From Sulfurimonas sp. C5 (lineage in GTDB: Bacteria > Campylobacterota > Campylobacteria > Campylobacterales > Sulfurimonadaceae), in the NCBI RefSeq assembly GCF_029872055.1, contig NZ_JARXNQ010000004.1, positions 101,461-165,460 on the forward strand: 64,000 nt of DNA. Direction: 5' to 3'. A model generated the notes under the pieces. It was not told where the DNA came from, did not search any database, and worked only from the letters and a program-made list of their open reading frames with translations. The position numbers and the translations under genes are program-made. Positions within the stretch are counted from its first letter, which is position 1. Every line of letters starts with the position of its first letter. Positions 36,756-45,025 of this stretch are shown piece after piece.

Positions 36756-37367
36756 TTATAAATTAATAAAATTTTCTAAAATTTTCAGCCCGTTTGTATG
36801 ACTTTTTTCAGGGTGTGGCTGAATTCCCATAATATTATTGTGTGCTACAGCTGATGGAAATTCATACCCGTAATTCGTTCTTCCGATTATGTCATTTTCA
36901 TCATCGCAATTTACATGATAGGTATGCACAAAATAAAGGTAATGCATATCATCTAAACCTTTAAACAATGGATGATCTTTTGTAAACATTCTGTTCCAAC
37001 CCATATGCGGTACTTTCAAAGGTTCTTCAAATTTCGATTCATCAAATTTTGTAACTTTACCTTTAATCAGTCCCAGTCCTTCGTGAGAACCAAACTCTTC
37101 ACTACTTTCAAATAAAAGCTGCATCCCCAAACAGATCCCAAGCATCGGCTTACCGCTTGCTGCAAATTCTTTTATCGCATCGATCATATTACGCTCACGT
37201 AGATGCTCCATAGCATCTCCAAAAGCACCAACACCTGGAAGGATTAATTTGTCATAATTTTTAAATTTTTCCGGATCGCTCTCTACAACCGTATCTTTTC
37301 CTAATTTGGCAAATGCATTCTGTACACTTGCCAGGTTTCCCATGTTATAATCAACTATCGCTATCAT
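36756..37367 (-). CDS. hisH: Imidazole glycerol phosphate synthase glutaminase subunit HisH
   Basis: 203-residue class I glutamine amidotransferase. Seen: VDYNMGNLASVQNA, LPGVGAFGDAM, the nucleophile GICLGMQLLFESSEE, and the His/Glu of the triad in MGIQPHPEKSH. Supplies ammonia to HisF, which is not in the window. Its ATG overlaps the stop of the PglG-like gene. Confidence 0.97.
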   Translation of the reverse strand: MIAIVDYNMGNLASVQNAFAKLGKDTVVESDPEKFKNYDKLILPGVGAFGDAMEHLRERNMIDAIKEFAASGKPMLGICLGMQLLFESSEEFGSHEGLGLIKGKVTKFDESKFEEPLKVPHMGWNRMFTKDHPLFKGLDDMHYLYFVHTYHVNCDDENDIIGRTNYGYEFPSAVAHNNIMGIQPHPEKSHTNGLKILENFINL

Positions 37368-38272
37368 TATTCATCAATCTTTAATTTTGTAAATTTTATA
37401 TAAACTGCCAAACTTATAAGCAAAAAGCCAACCCCTCCGACAATAAACATCGCATATTGCAATTTATCGGGATCGGTGATCGCAAATTTAAATACAAGCA
37501 TTAACGCTTCAATTGAGAGTGCAATAATAATCGAACCTAAAAATCGTACCATCGTTTTATGCGGTCCGGATATATTATGCTCCTTATGCCGCCCAAGGAT
37601 CTCCTCTTCGATCAAGGTTTTGGAGAGATCAAATATGGCCAAGGAGAGCGTAAGTAAAATTGTCGCTTCAAATACATGCTTAATATCAAAAGAAACAGGT
37701 GTAATTTCATGTAAAAAGAAGCTTTGAATCCCTTTAGCAAAAAGCAAAATCGATACTGCCAACAATGCAAATGCAAATGTAGCATATGCATATTTAAACA
37801 GGTTACCAAAACCCGTATCCATTTTCGTAAGTTGTGCAAGATTTAATACTTCTCCAAGCGGCATATCTAAACATGCCACATATTTGAGATCACCGTTTTC
37901 ACAAAAAATAGGTGCTGATGCAGTTACCGTTAAATCACCAGTGATCAATGACGGATATGGATCTGTAATAGTACATCTCTCTTCACGAACTGCACGATAA
38001 TAGTATGCACGATGCGCACGAATTTTACCTACATCGTCTTCGATCGTTTTTGTTTCGGTAAATGTTGGAGATATCTGCACACCTTTAGAGTCTAAAAGGT
38101 ATACACCTTCACATTTTTCAAGATCTGCTTTAATTTTTAACAGTCTCGGAATAATCATCTCTTCCGTAATAGAAGGAAGTCTATTTGGAATATTTTTAGA
38201 GAATAAATAACAAAAGTATGCTCTTGCTTTTGTACGACTCTCTGAAAACCTTTGGATATCTATAGGTACCAT
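37367..38272 (-). CDS. pglG: PglG homologue (sensor-like membrane protein)
   Basis: 301 residues. The N-terminal half resembles a PDC/Cache sensor (CEGVYLLDSKGVQISPTF, YYRAVREERCTITDPYPSLITGD, CLDMPLGEV). Four TM segments follow, with SIIIALSIEALMLVFKF. It lies upstream of hisH-hisA and near cheY-prmA-ftsH; Campylobacter jejuni carries pglG in the matching neighbourhood, and its role there is unresolved. Paralogue of the gene at 698-1558. AAGGAG precedes the ATG. The cysteine residues of the sensor part are not shared with the paralogue. Confidence 0.72.
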   Translation of the reverse strand: MVPIDIQRFSESRTKARAYFCYLFSKNIPNRLPSITEEMIIPRLLKIKADLEKCEGVYLLDSKGVQISPTFTETKTIEDDVGKIRAHRAYYYRAVREERCTITDPYPSLITGDLTVTASAPIFCENGDLKYVACLDMPLGEVLNLAQLTKMDTGFGNLFKYAYATFAFALLAVSILLFAKGIQSFFLHEITPVSFDIKHVFEATILLTLSLAIFDLSKTLIEEEILGRHKEHNISGPHKTMVRFLGSIIIALSIEALMLVFKFAITDPDKLQYAMFIVGGVGFLLISLAVYIKFTKLKIDE

Positions 38273-38341
38273 GGGGTTTTACTCCTTGCAATTTATGGGC
38301 TTATTATATCTAATTGATACTAACAAACAAATTACTTTAGC

Positions 38342-38347
38342 TATAAT
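38342..38347 (+). promoter_or_regulatory. -10 box 7 nt before waaC ATG (leaderless)
   Basis: A perfect TATAAT ends 7 nt before the ATG at 38355, with no ribosome-binding site. The transcript is expected to begin at the start codon. Confidence 0.5.
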
Positions 38348-38354
38348 TACATCA

Positions 38355-39356
38355 ATGAAACAAGAAATAAAAAAAATAGCAATAGTCAGACTTTCTGCCC
38401 TAGGTGATATTGTAAACAGTGCGGTCGTTCTTCAGTTTATTAAAAAAAATTATCCAGATGTTCAAATAGACTGGATCACTGAAGAGGTTTTTGCCCCTAT
38501 TCTACAACACAATTCAGAGATTGAAAATGTTTATCCGATCAACATCAAAAAAATCAAAAAAGAGAAAAGTTTTTCTCTGCTGAAGCAGCTTATTTCTTAT
38601 CTTCATTCTTTAGGAAAATATGATCTTGTCATAGATATGCAAGGACTGATTAAATCCGCTGTCGTAGCAAGGCTAATCTCTAAAAATACTCACGGTTTTG
38701 ACAAACACTCTATTCGTGAATCATTAGCAAGTGTATTTTATAAAACATCTTCATATATCCCGTACGAAGCAAATGTTGTAAAACGTAACTGTTTTGTAGT
38801 TGCTGATGCTTTAGGTTTTCAAATCACAGATACTATGCTATTGCACAAGCATGCAGTATTTCCGGTAAAACACAAATATGAACGCTCTAAAGAGAAAAAA
38901 AATATAGCTTTTGTGATCGGAGCTTCATGGGCTTCAAAAGTTTATCCGAAAGAGGAAGTTATTAAAGTATGTAATTCCCTTAAAGAGCAGGTATATATTA
39001 TCTGGGGTAGTGAAAAAGAAAAAGAAGACGCAGAGTGGATTTGTGAACACTCTGAGTTTGCCGAATTAGCACCGAAAATGTCTTTAGATGAACTAGTCTC
39101 TTTTATCTCCCACTTAGATCTGCTTATCGGAAATGATACGGGACCGACTCATATTGCCTGGGCACAAAACATCCCTTCAATTACACTGCTTGGGCCAACA
39201 ACAACACGGATGATATATGAGACACCTAAAAATATTGGTATTAAATCGCCTTCAAAGGTGAATATTCTTAAAATTGATAAAAATGATTTTTCAATTAAAG
39301 AGATCCACCCTGAAGATATCGTACAAAAAGCAAAGGACCTTTTATGCAACTCATAG
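38355..39356 (+). CDS. waaC: Lipopolysaccharide heptosyltransferase I
   Basis: 333 residues, GT-B fold, adds the first heptose to Kdo-lipid A. Seen: KKIAIVRLSALGDIVNS, DLVIDMQGLIKSAV, IGASWASKVYPKEEV, and the nucleotide-sugar site LLIGNDTGPTHIAWA. The frame is open from 38271, but those extra 28 residues are unlike the family and cover the -10 box, so I start at 38355. Overlaps htrB by 13 bases. Confidence 0.92.
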   Translation: MKQEIKKIAIVRLSALGDIVNSAVVLQFIKKNYPDVQIDWITEEVFAPILQHNSEIENVYPINIKKIKKEKSFSLLKQLISYLHSLGKYDLVIDMQGLIKSAVVARLISKNTHGFDKHSIRESLASVFYKTSSYIPYEANVVKRNCFVVADALGFQITDTMLLHKHAVFPVKHKYERSKEKKNIAFVIGASWASKVYPKEEVIKVCNSLKEQVYIIWGSEKEKEDAEWICEHSEFAELAPKMSLDELVSFISHLDLLIGNDTGPTHIAWAQNIPSITLLGPTTTRMIYETPKNIGIKSPSKVNILKIDKNDFSIKEIHPEDIVQKAKDLLCNS

Positions 39357-40240
39357 GCTTTTATCTTTTTCTAGCTTTTGAAAAATTTCTAATGTTTCTC
39401 CCTAGGAAATGGCGAAAAGCTTTTTTTAAAGGACTCGGGACATTTGCATATCACATAAGTAAAAGATACGGTAGAGTTGTTGAACAAAATTTGAAATTTG
39501 TTTACGGTGATGACGTGTCTCCGGAGTTTATAGATAAAGTCAAACGCCACTCTTTTAAACAGATGATGCTGAATTTCATGCATACAATGGAAAGCCGTTA
39601 CTACGCGCCTGAAGAGATTGTTGAAAATATCACCTTTGAGAACTTGGAAGTGGTACAAAAAGCACAACAAGAAAATCGTCCTATTATCTTCGTAACAGGA
39701 CATTACGGTTCTTGGGAACTCGCAGGTCGTGCACTGAGTTTTAGTATAGAACCGATTCTCATTATTTACAAAAAGATGAAGAATAAATACTTTGAAAACT
39801 ATCTCCTCTCTTCCCGAGAAAAATGGAAAATGAGTTATGCTGAGCGTCACGGAGCAACAAAAGCGATGCTAAGAACACTCAAAAGCGGTAAGGCAATGGC
39901 AGTCTTAATAGATACGAACGTCAATAAAAACGAAGCTATTCAAGTAGAATTTTTAGGGCATCAGATGGGGCAGATTCAAACGACTGCTTTTTTTGCCAGA
40001 AAGTTTAATGCTGCACTTATACCTGCCCTTATCCATACAGAAGATGATGAAAATTTTACGATCAAATTTTATGATGAGATAATACCGCCGAAAACAGATA
40101 ATGAAAAAGAGGATTTAAGAATCTCGACTCAAATGCAGACAGAGTGGTTGAGCCAAGAGATATTAAAAAAACCAGAACCCTGGTTCTGGCTGCATAGAAG
40201 ATTTAAAGAAGATTATCCTGAGATTTATCGGAAAAATTAA
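39344..40240 (+). CDS. htrB: Lipid A late acyltransferase (LpxL/HtrB family)
   Basis: 298 residues: an N-terminal membrane anchor, then the acyltransferase core with the catalytic HX4E motif in TGHYGSWELAG, the LIDTNVNKNEAIQVEFLG segment and the final PEPWFWLHRRFK. Adds secondary acyl chains to lipid A in the inner membrane. Translationally coupled to waaC (AAGGACC inside waaC, start overlapping). Its last 38 bases overlap the convergent AI-2E-type gene. Confidence 0.92.
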   Translation: MQLIGFYLFLAFEKFLMFLPRKWRKAFFKGLGTFAYHISKRYGRVVEQNLKFVYGDDVSPEFIDKVKRHSFKQMMLNFMHTMESRYYAPEEIVENITFENLEVVQKAQQENRPIIFVTGHYGSWELAGRALSFSIEPILIIYKKMKNKYFENYLLSSREKWKMSYAERHGATKAMLRTLKSGKAMAVLIDTNVNKNEAIQVEFLGHQMGQIQTTAFFARKFNAALIPALIHTEDDENFTIKFYDEIIPPKTDNEKEDLRISTQMQTEWLSQEILKKPEPWFWLHRRFKEDYPEIYRKN

Positions 40241-41297
40241 TCTTCTCATCTTTTTGTCTCGCTTCACACTCCTGTGTTCTTGCTTCAAAAAGTTTTAAAA
40301 TCGTTAAGAAAAATGCTGTAATTGCAGGTCCTAAAATCATTCCCCAAAAACCAAACGTTGTCAAACCTGCAATAATTGCAAAGAAGATGACAAGTTCATT
40401 TAGTTTTGCATCATCCTCATTTAAAAGTTTTTTGTTAATCTCTTTAATAATGATAGGTTTGATAAATGTATCTGCAATAATTGATATGACAACAATTGAA
40501 TAAAGTGCAATAAACCAAGCGTTTGAACTGTTCCCTATTGAGAACTCATACAGCATAAACGGCAACCACATTAAAATACCACCCACAACAGGGATTAAAG
40601 AGGCAAATCCGTACATAATTCCAAAGAGTAATCCATTGTATCCTATATACGAAACTGCTATTCCAAACAATGCACCTTCAAACATAGCCGTGGCAATAAT
40701 AGAATAAAAAACAACACTCATAACAGATGAAAGTTCACGAGAAAGCATTGTTCCGTCTTCTGAAGACATTTGAACTACACGCTTTAAAAACGATACAATC
40801 GCTGCACCGTTATACTGTGCAAAGAAATAAAAAACAATAACTAAAAAAGCATTTTTCAAAAATCCCGCTGAAAATGTTCCTACTTTTCCTGCAAACTTTA
40901 TAGCCCCAGCGGTTAATGCATTTACATCTAAATCTTGCAGTCCCCCTGCAATATAAGGCTTGAAAAAGAGTAAATAGCTTGGAGGATTTTCTATTAAACC
41001 TGTCAAATATTCTTCTACTTTTTTAATCGTATCTGCTTCTAATGAATTCAGCTGTAAAGTAAGTGTTGTTAAGAAGTATCCTAATGGTGCAAAAAAGAGT
41101 GCTGCAAGCAATAGACTTGAAACAAAAGAAGCTGCAAGTTTTGAATGAAGATATTTTTCCAAATAATTTTGAATGTTTGAAGTGGAGATTGCTAAAAGTG
41201 CAGCAATTGTGATAGCCATAAGATATGGTGCATATAAAAGGTACATCCAGTACAACGCTGTTGCGAAAAGTATAGCTATAAAATATTGTGGTTTCAT
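40203..41297 (-). CDS. AI-2E family transporter (YdgG/PerM type permease)
   Basis: 364 residues, about eight TM segments. Seen: a two-helix N-terminus, LNSLEADTIKKVEEYL periplasmic part, YGFASLIPVVGGILMWLPF and GFWGMILGPAITAFFLTILK, both hallmarks of the family. Members export small molecules or ions; the substrate cannot be told here. The start overlaps the ruvB stop (TAGATG). The C-terminus overlaps convergent htrB. Confidence 0.88.
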   Translation of the reverse strand: MKPQYFIAILFATALYWMYLLYAPYLMAITIAALLAISTSNIQNYLEKYLHSKLAASFVSSLLLAALFFAPLGYFLTTLTLQLNSLEADTIKKVEEYLTGLIENPPSYLLFFKPYIAGGLQDLDVNALTAGAIKFAGKVGTFSAGFLKNAFLVIVFYFFAQYNGAAIVSFLKRVVQMSSEDGTMLSRELSSVMSVVFYSIIATAMFEGALFGIAVSYIGYNGLLFGIMYGFASLIPVVGGILMWLPFMLYEFSIGNSSNAWFIALYSIVVISIIADTFIKPIIIKEINKKLLNEDDAKLNELVIFFAIIAGLTTFGFWGMILGPAITAFFLTILKLFEARTQECEARQKDEKINFSDKSQDNLL

Positions 41298-42311
41298 CTA
41301 AAAAAGTGTCCCGTCCGAATTTACATAATCCATATTAAGTACATCGTATGTTGCACGTGTTGCACGACGCCCTTTTGCCGTTCTTTCTAAGTATCCGTTT
41401 GCAATGAGATACGGTTCAAGTACATCTTCTACCGTCCCCTCATCTTCACTCAGTGCTGCTGCAATAGTGCTTAAACCCATTGGTTTTCCTTTTGCAGAGA
41501 TCAAAAGATTGAGCAGTTTTATATCCATCTCATCAAATCCATGAGAGTTAATGCCCAATTCATCTAAAGCATACTGTGTAGTTTCTAATGAGATAATAGT
41601 TTCATCTGCAACATCTGCAAAGTCTCTTACACGACGTAGTAGTCTCAGTGCAATACGAGGTGTCCCCCTGCTGCGTTTTGCGATCTCTAAAGCTGATTCG
41701 TGTACAATCTCTTTGCCTAATTTTCTTGAAGCTTGGGCAATAATAAGGGAGAGTTCTTCAGGATTGTAAAACTGCATCCTAAAGTTCATTCCAAATCTGT
41801 CTCTTAAAGGATTTGAGAGCATTCCTGCACGAGTCGTGGCACCTATTAATGTAAAACGTGGAAGGTCAATCTTTACTGTTTGTGCTGCTGGCCCGCTACC
41901 GATAATAATGTCTATGCGGTAATCCTCCATAGAAGAATAAAGAATCTCTTCAACAGCAGGTGAAAGACGGTGAATTTCATCGATGAAAAGGATATCACCC
42001 TCTTCCAGGTTTGTCAAAATTGCAGCCAAGTCACCACTTTTTTCGATCATAGGTGCAGCAGTAACTTTAATGCTAGAGTTCATCTCATTTGCAATAATGA
42101 GTGCAAGTGTTGTTTTTCCTAATCCCGGAGGACCGAAAAATAGAACGTGGTCTAATGCCTCTTCACGTTTTTTACTCGCTTCTATAAAAACACCAAGATT
42201 TTTTTTAATCTGATCTTGACCTACATACTCACTCCAAGCATCTGGTCTTAAGGTTACTTCAGAGCTTTCCTCTTCTGCATTAAATGTTTCTATCTCTACA
42301 ACTCTTTCCAT
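41298..42311 (-). CDS. ruvB: Holliday junction branch-migration helicase RuvB
   Basis: 337 residues. AAA+ motor with [13 protein letters not shown] (Walker A), [15 protein letters not shown] (Walker B), sensor 1 [12 protein letters not shown], the arginine finger region DRFGM, and a C-terminal winged helix. Works with RuvA/RuvC on recombination intermediates. Downstream of panB, with its stop 3 bases away; weak own ribosome-binding site, so coupling is likely. Confidence 0.97.
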   Translation of the reverse strand: MERVVEIETFNAEEESSEVTLRPDAWSEYVGQDQIKKNLGVFIEASKKREEALDHVLFFGPPGLGKTTLALIIANEMNSSIKVTAAPMIEKSGDLAAILTNLEEGDILFIDEIHRLSPAVEEILYSSMEDYRIDIIIGSGPAAQTVKIDLPRFTLIGATTRAGMLSNPLRDRFGMNFRMQFYNPEELSLIIAQASRKLGKEIVHESALEIAKRSRGTPRIALRLLRRVRDFADVADETIISLETTQYALDELGINSHGFDEMDIKLLNLLISAKGKPMGLSTIAAALSEDEGTVEDVLEPYLIANGYLERTAKGRRATRATYDVLNMDYVNSDGTLF

Positions 42312-42313
42312 AA

Positions 42314-43105
42314 TTAATAAGTATGTTCCTCTTTTGGAAATTCTTTTTTATCTACCTCATCGGCATATTGGGCAACAGCTTCTTTTACAAGTGTAGCACC
42401 ATCAAGATATTTTTTTACAAACTTTGGTGTAAACTCTTCAAAGAAACCTAACATATCTGAGAATACAAGAACCTGTCCATCTACATCAGCACCGGCACCA
42501 ATTCCGATAACAGGAATAGAAACCGATTCTGCTATCTCTTTAGCAACATCCGCTTTTGTCCCTTCAATTACCATACAAAATGCTCCTGCAGCTTCAACTG
42601 CTTTGGCATCTTTTAGTAACTGTTCTCTTTGCTCTTCCGTTTTCCCTTTTACTTTATAGCCGCCTTCACTTCTTACAGACTGTGGTAAAAGCCCGATATG
42701 CCCACAAACAGCTATTGCATTACTAGTTAAATGTTTAATAATTTCAGCTTTATCCTCACCGCCTTCAATTTTTACACAAGCAGCAGATGTTTCTTGAAAT
42801 ACTTTTATTGCATTTTTAAGAGCTTCTTCTTTATTTAAATAAGTTCCAAACGGCATATCACACACTACAAAACTCTCTTTTGCACCGTTACATACCGCAT
42901 TGGTATGGTATATCATCTGATCGAGTGTTGCACTAATAGTATCACTTTTCCCAGCAAAACTCATATTTAAACTATCGCCAACTAAAATCATATCTGCACT
43001 CTCTTCAAATAACTTTGCAAAGAGAGCATCATATGCTGTAATCATCACAATCGGTTTTACACCCTTTTGCTTTTGAATAGAAGATATAGTTAATTTTTTA
43101 CCCAT
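42314..43105 (-). CDS. panB: 3-methyl-2-oxobutanoate hydroxymethyltransferase
   Basis: 263-residue TIM barrel, first committed step of pantothenate synthesis. Seen: [66 protein letters not shown], and [21 protein letters not shown] precedes the ATG. First gene of a panB-ruvB-permease unit. Confidence 0.97.
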   Translation of the reverse strand: MGKKLTISSIQKQKGVKPIVMITAYDALFAKLFEESADMILVGDSLNMSFAGKSDTISATLDQMIYHTNAVCNGAKESFVVCDMPFGTYLNKEEALKNAIKVFQETSAACVKIEGGEDKAEIIKHLTSNAIAVCGHIGLLPQSVRSEGGYKVKGKTEEQREQLLKDAKAVEAAGAFCMVIEGTKADVAKEIAESVSIPVIGIGAGADVDGQVLVFSDMLGFFEEFTPKFVKKYLDGATLVKEAVAQYADEVDKKEFPKEEHTY

Positions 43106-43153
43106 CGAAAAAACCCTTTTGGCATTAATAATGCTATTTTAACTAAAAATTGC

Positions 43154-43159
43154 TATAAT
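43154..43159 (+). promoter_or_regulatory. -10 box for HPt-trpA unit
   Basis: TATAAT with AGGAGA at 43171-43176 ahead of the ATG at 43185; a conventional leader of about 19 nt. Confidence 0.5.
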
Positions 43160-43184
43160 TTGAACAATATAGGAGAATTATTTA

Positions 43185-43586
43185 ATGGGTATAAGAAGTG
43201 ATTTAGATGCCAATTTTGATTTTGAAATAGTCGATGAGTTTCTGGATCACTACTCTATGATGATCGATAGTATGGAAGTGATGGTCATTGACCTGACAAA
43301 AGAAAACATGTATAAAAGAAGTATCAATGAACTTTTTCGTGTTTTTCACAATATCAAGTCAGCTTCTGGCTATTTAAAAATTGAGCCTATGGCAAAACTT
43401 GCCGCTTTTGTCGAATCAGAATTAGAAGAGCTCAGAGAAAAAGAACCGCCAATCAATGACGAAACAGTAAACTGGCTTCTTGAAGTAAGTGACATGTTTG
43501 CAAAATGGCAAGATGATTTCAAACTAGACAATGAACTTACAAAGATAAAATTCTCTTTATTAAAAATACCAGACACGGATAATTAA
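43185..43586 (+). CDS. Stand-alone HPt (histidine phosphotransfer) domain protein
   Basis: 133 residues, all helical. The phosphorylatable His lies in ELFRVFHNIKSASGYLKI (about residue 62), matching the FHxxKxxS/G consensus of CheA P1 and HPt domains. No kinase or receiver is fused. It is next to trpA by 2 bases, so it may be co-transcribed with a tryptophan gene without a functional link. Likely a phosphorelay intermediate; partners unknown. Confidence 0.82.
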   Translation: MGIRSDLDANFDFEIVDEFLDHYSMMIDSMEVMVIDLTKENMYKRSINELFRVFHNIKSASGYLKIEPMAKLAAFVESELEELREKEPPINDETVNWLLEVSDMFAKWQDDFKLDNELTKIKFSLLKIPDTDN

Positions 43587-43588
43587 AC

Positions 43589-44329
43589 TTGAAAGACTTA
43601 GTAGCATATATAACTTCTGGATATCCAGAAAAAAACTTTAGTATAGATTTAGCATTAGCACTTGGAGAAAACGGTGTAGATACACTGGAACTCGGAGTAC
43701 CTTTTTCAGACCCTGTGGCAGACGGTCCTGCAATTGAAAAAGCGAATCAAAAAGCCTTAGAACAAGGATTTAAATTCAAAGATCTTCTTGAAATCTCAAA
43801 AGAGATTGCCCCAAAAGTAGATACTTTGTGGATGGGTTACTTTAACAGCTTTTATCAACAAAAAATGGAATCACTTCTTCCAAAAGCTCAAGAGCTTGGT
43901 TTAAATGGACTTATCATTCCAGACTTACCACACGAAGAAGCATTGGCTTATAAAGATCTTTTTGCAGCGAATAAACTGTCAAACATTAGTTTTGTTGCTC
44001 CGACAGATTCGCGTGAGCGTATCCAAGAGATTGTAACAGATGCACAAAAGTTTATCTATATGGTTGCGTATACGGGAATTACAGGTTCTGGTGTGAGTGA
44101 AGACTTACAACCTTTCTTGGCTTCGATCAAAGAGTTTACACAAACACCTGTGTATGTTGGATTTGGAGTAAATGAAAAAACTGCAAAAGAGAAAGTTAAA
44201 GGTGCTGACGGTGTTATTGTAGGAAGTGCATTTATTAACATTTTACTTAATGACACACTCTCATATACTGAGAAAATCAACCAGTGTGCACTTCTTGCAA
44301 AAGAGATCAAAGAAAAGATTAACAGCTAA
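43589..44329 (+). CDS. trpA: Tryptophan synthase alpha subunit
   Basis: 246 residues. TIM barrel cleaving indole-3-glycerol phosphate. Seen: AYITSGYPEKNFS, the catalytic Glu in LELGVPFSDPVADGPAI, PDLPHEEA, and FVAPTDSRERIQEI with TGITGSG. Starts with TTG. trpB is not adjacent, so the trp genes are split in this genome. Confidence 0.97.
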   Translation: MKDLVAYITSGYPEKNFSIDLALALGENGVDTLELGVPFSDPVADGPAIEKANQKALEQGFKFKDLLEISKEIAPKVDTLWMGYFNSFYQQKMESLLPKAQELGLNGLIIPDLPHEEALAYKDLFAANKLSNISFVAPTDSRERIQEIVTDAQKFIYMVAYTGITGSGVSEDLQPFLASIKEFTQTPVYVGFGVNEKTAKEKVKGADGVIVGSAFINILLNDTLSYTEKINQCALLAKEIKEKINS

Positions 44330-44418
44330 TCTTCTTTGCCCTCTAACTCTACCAAAAAATTTTTATCTAATATTACATTTTTCAATAGTTGTTCAAAATA
44401 ACTAAAGTATTTCTTGGC

Positions 44419-44424
44419 TACTAT
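44419..44424 (+). promoter_or_regulatory. -10-like box 6 nt before small ORF (leaderless candidate)
   Basis: TACTAT, then TTAGAC, then the ATG at 44431, with no ribosome-binding site. Same layout as uvrB and waaC, but the box is degenerate. Confidence 0.3.
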
Positions 44425-44430
44425 TTAGAC

Positions 44431-44625
44431 ATGAGAATTTTAGAAATCAATGATCTTGAAATACACTTACAGGGTGATCAAGCTTTTATATATTCAGATA
44501 CCGAATCAGAAGTACTGAATATTGAAAATATAGAATATATTGATGACCCAGAAAGATTAATAATAGATGAACTTCAGTTAAAAAGCAGAAGTTCTTTAGT
44601 AGATAGAATCTCCCTCTTTAACTAA
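44431..44625 (+). CDS. Small hypothetical protein, 64 aa
   Basis: Not recognised. Acidic, mixed alpha/beta, no signal peptide or TM segment. The frame is open from a TTG at 44389, but the ATG at 44431 has a -10-like box just upstream and is preferred. It ends 10 bases before the convergent end of the guanidine operon. Confidence 0.5.
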   Translation: MRILEINDLEIHLQGDQAFIYSDTESEVLNIENIEYIDDPERLIIDELQLKSRSSLVDRISLFN

Positions 44626-44635
44626 AATCTGAAAC

Positions 44636-45025
44636 TTATTTTGACAAATAAGCTCTCCATCCCCCGTATTGTGTTATCTCTTCAGCTTCTAAAAGAGCAC
44701 TATTTTCACACAAAAAGCCGTACACACTGCTCCCGTCTTCCAAAAACACTGTTCCTATACATAGCGGTGATGCAATTTGGATCATAAATGCCCCGAAGTT
44801 TTCCAAAGGCATCTCCCATATCTCTAGCTCTAAAGATGCATTACTTGTCTCATCACGAACCATTCCCGGACGCGGCGGTATTTTTTCAGGTACGTTAAAA
44901 AGTCTGTATCCTTTGGCAGTCGATGTTTTCTTTTCAAGTTTGGCATCTAGTTCTGTAAGTTGATGATTAAGCGGCAGCCCGCTCATATGTGCACCGCAAA
45001 CCGCGATCTTAATCGTTTTAGACAT
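44636..45025 (-). CDS. Allophanate hydrolase C-terminal domain as a separate protein
   Basis: 130 residues matching the C-terminal domain of AtzF-type allophanate hydrolases (IKIAVCGAHMSGLPLNHQL, then GSSVYGFLCE, ending ITQYGGWRAYLSK). In single-chain AtzF this domain acts after the amidase, on the hydrolysis product. Here it is its own cistron: AAGGGG lies 5 nt before an ATG that overlaps the amidase end. The clean ribosome-binding site argues for a true split rather than a frameshift. Last gene of the guanidine operon. Confidence 0.85.
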   Translation of the reverse strand: MSKTIKIAVCGAHMSGLPLNHQLTELDAKLEKKTSTAKGYRLFNVPEKIPPRPGMVRDETSNASLELEIWEMPLENFGAFMIQIASPLCIGTVFLEDGSSVYGFLCENSALLEAEEITQYGGWRAYLSK

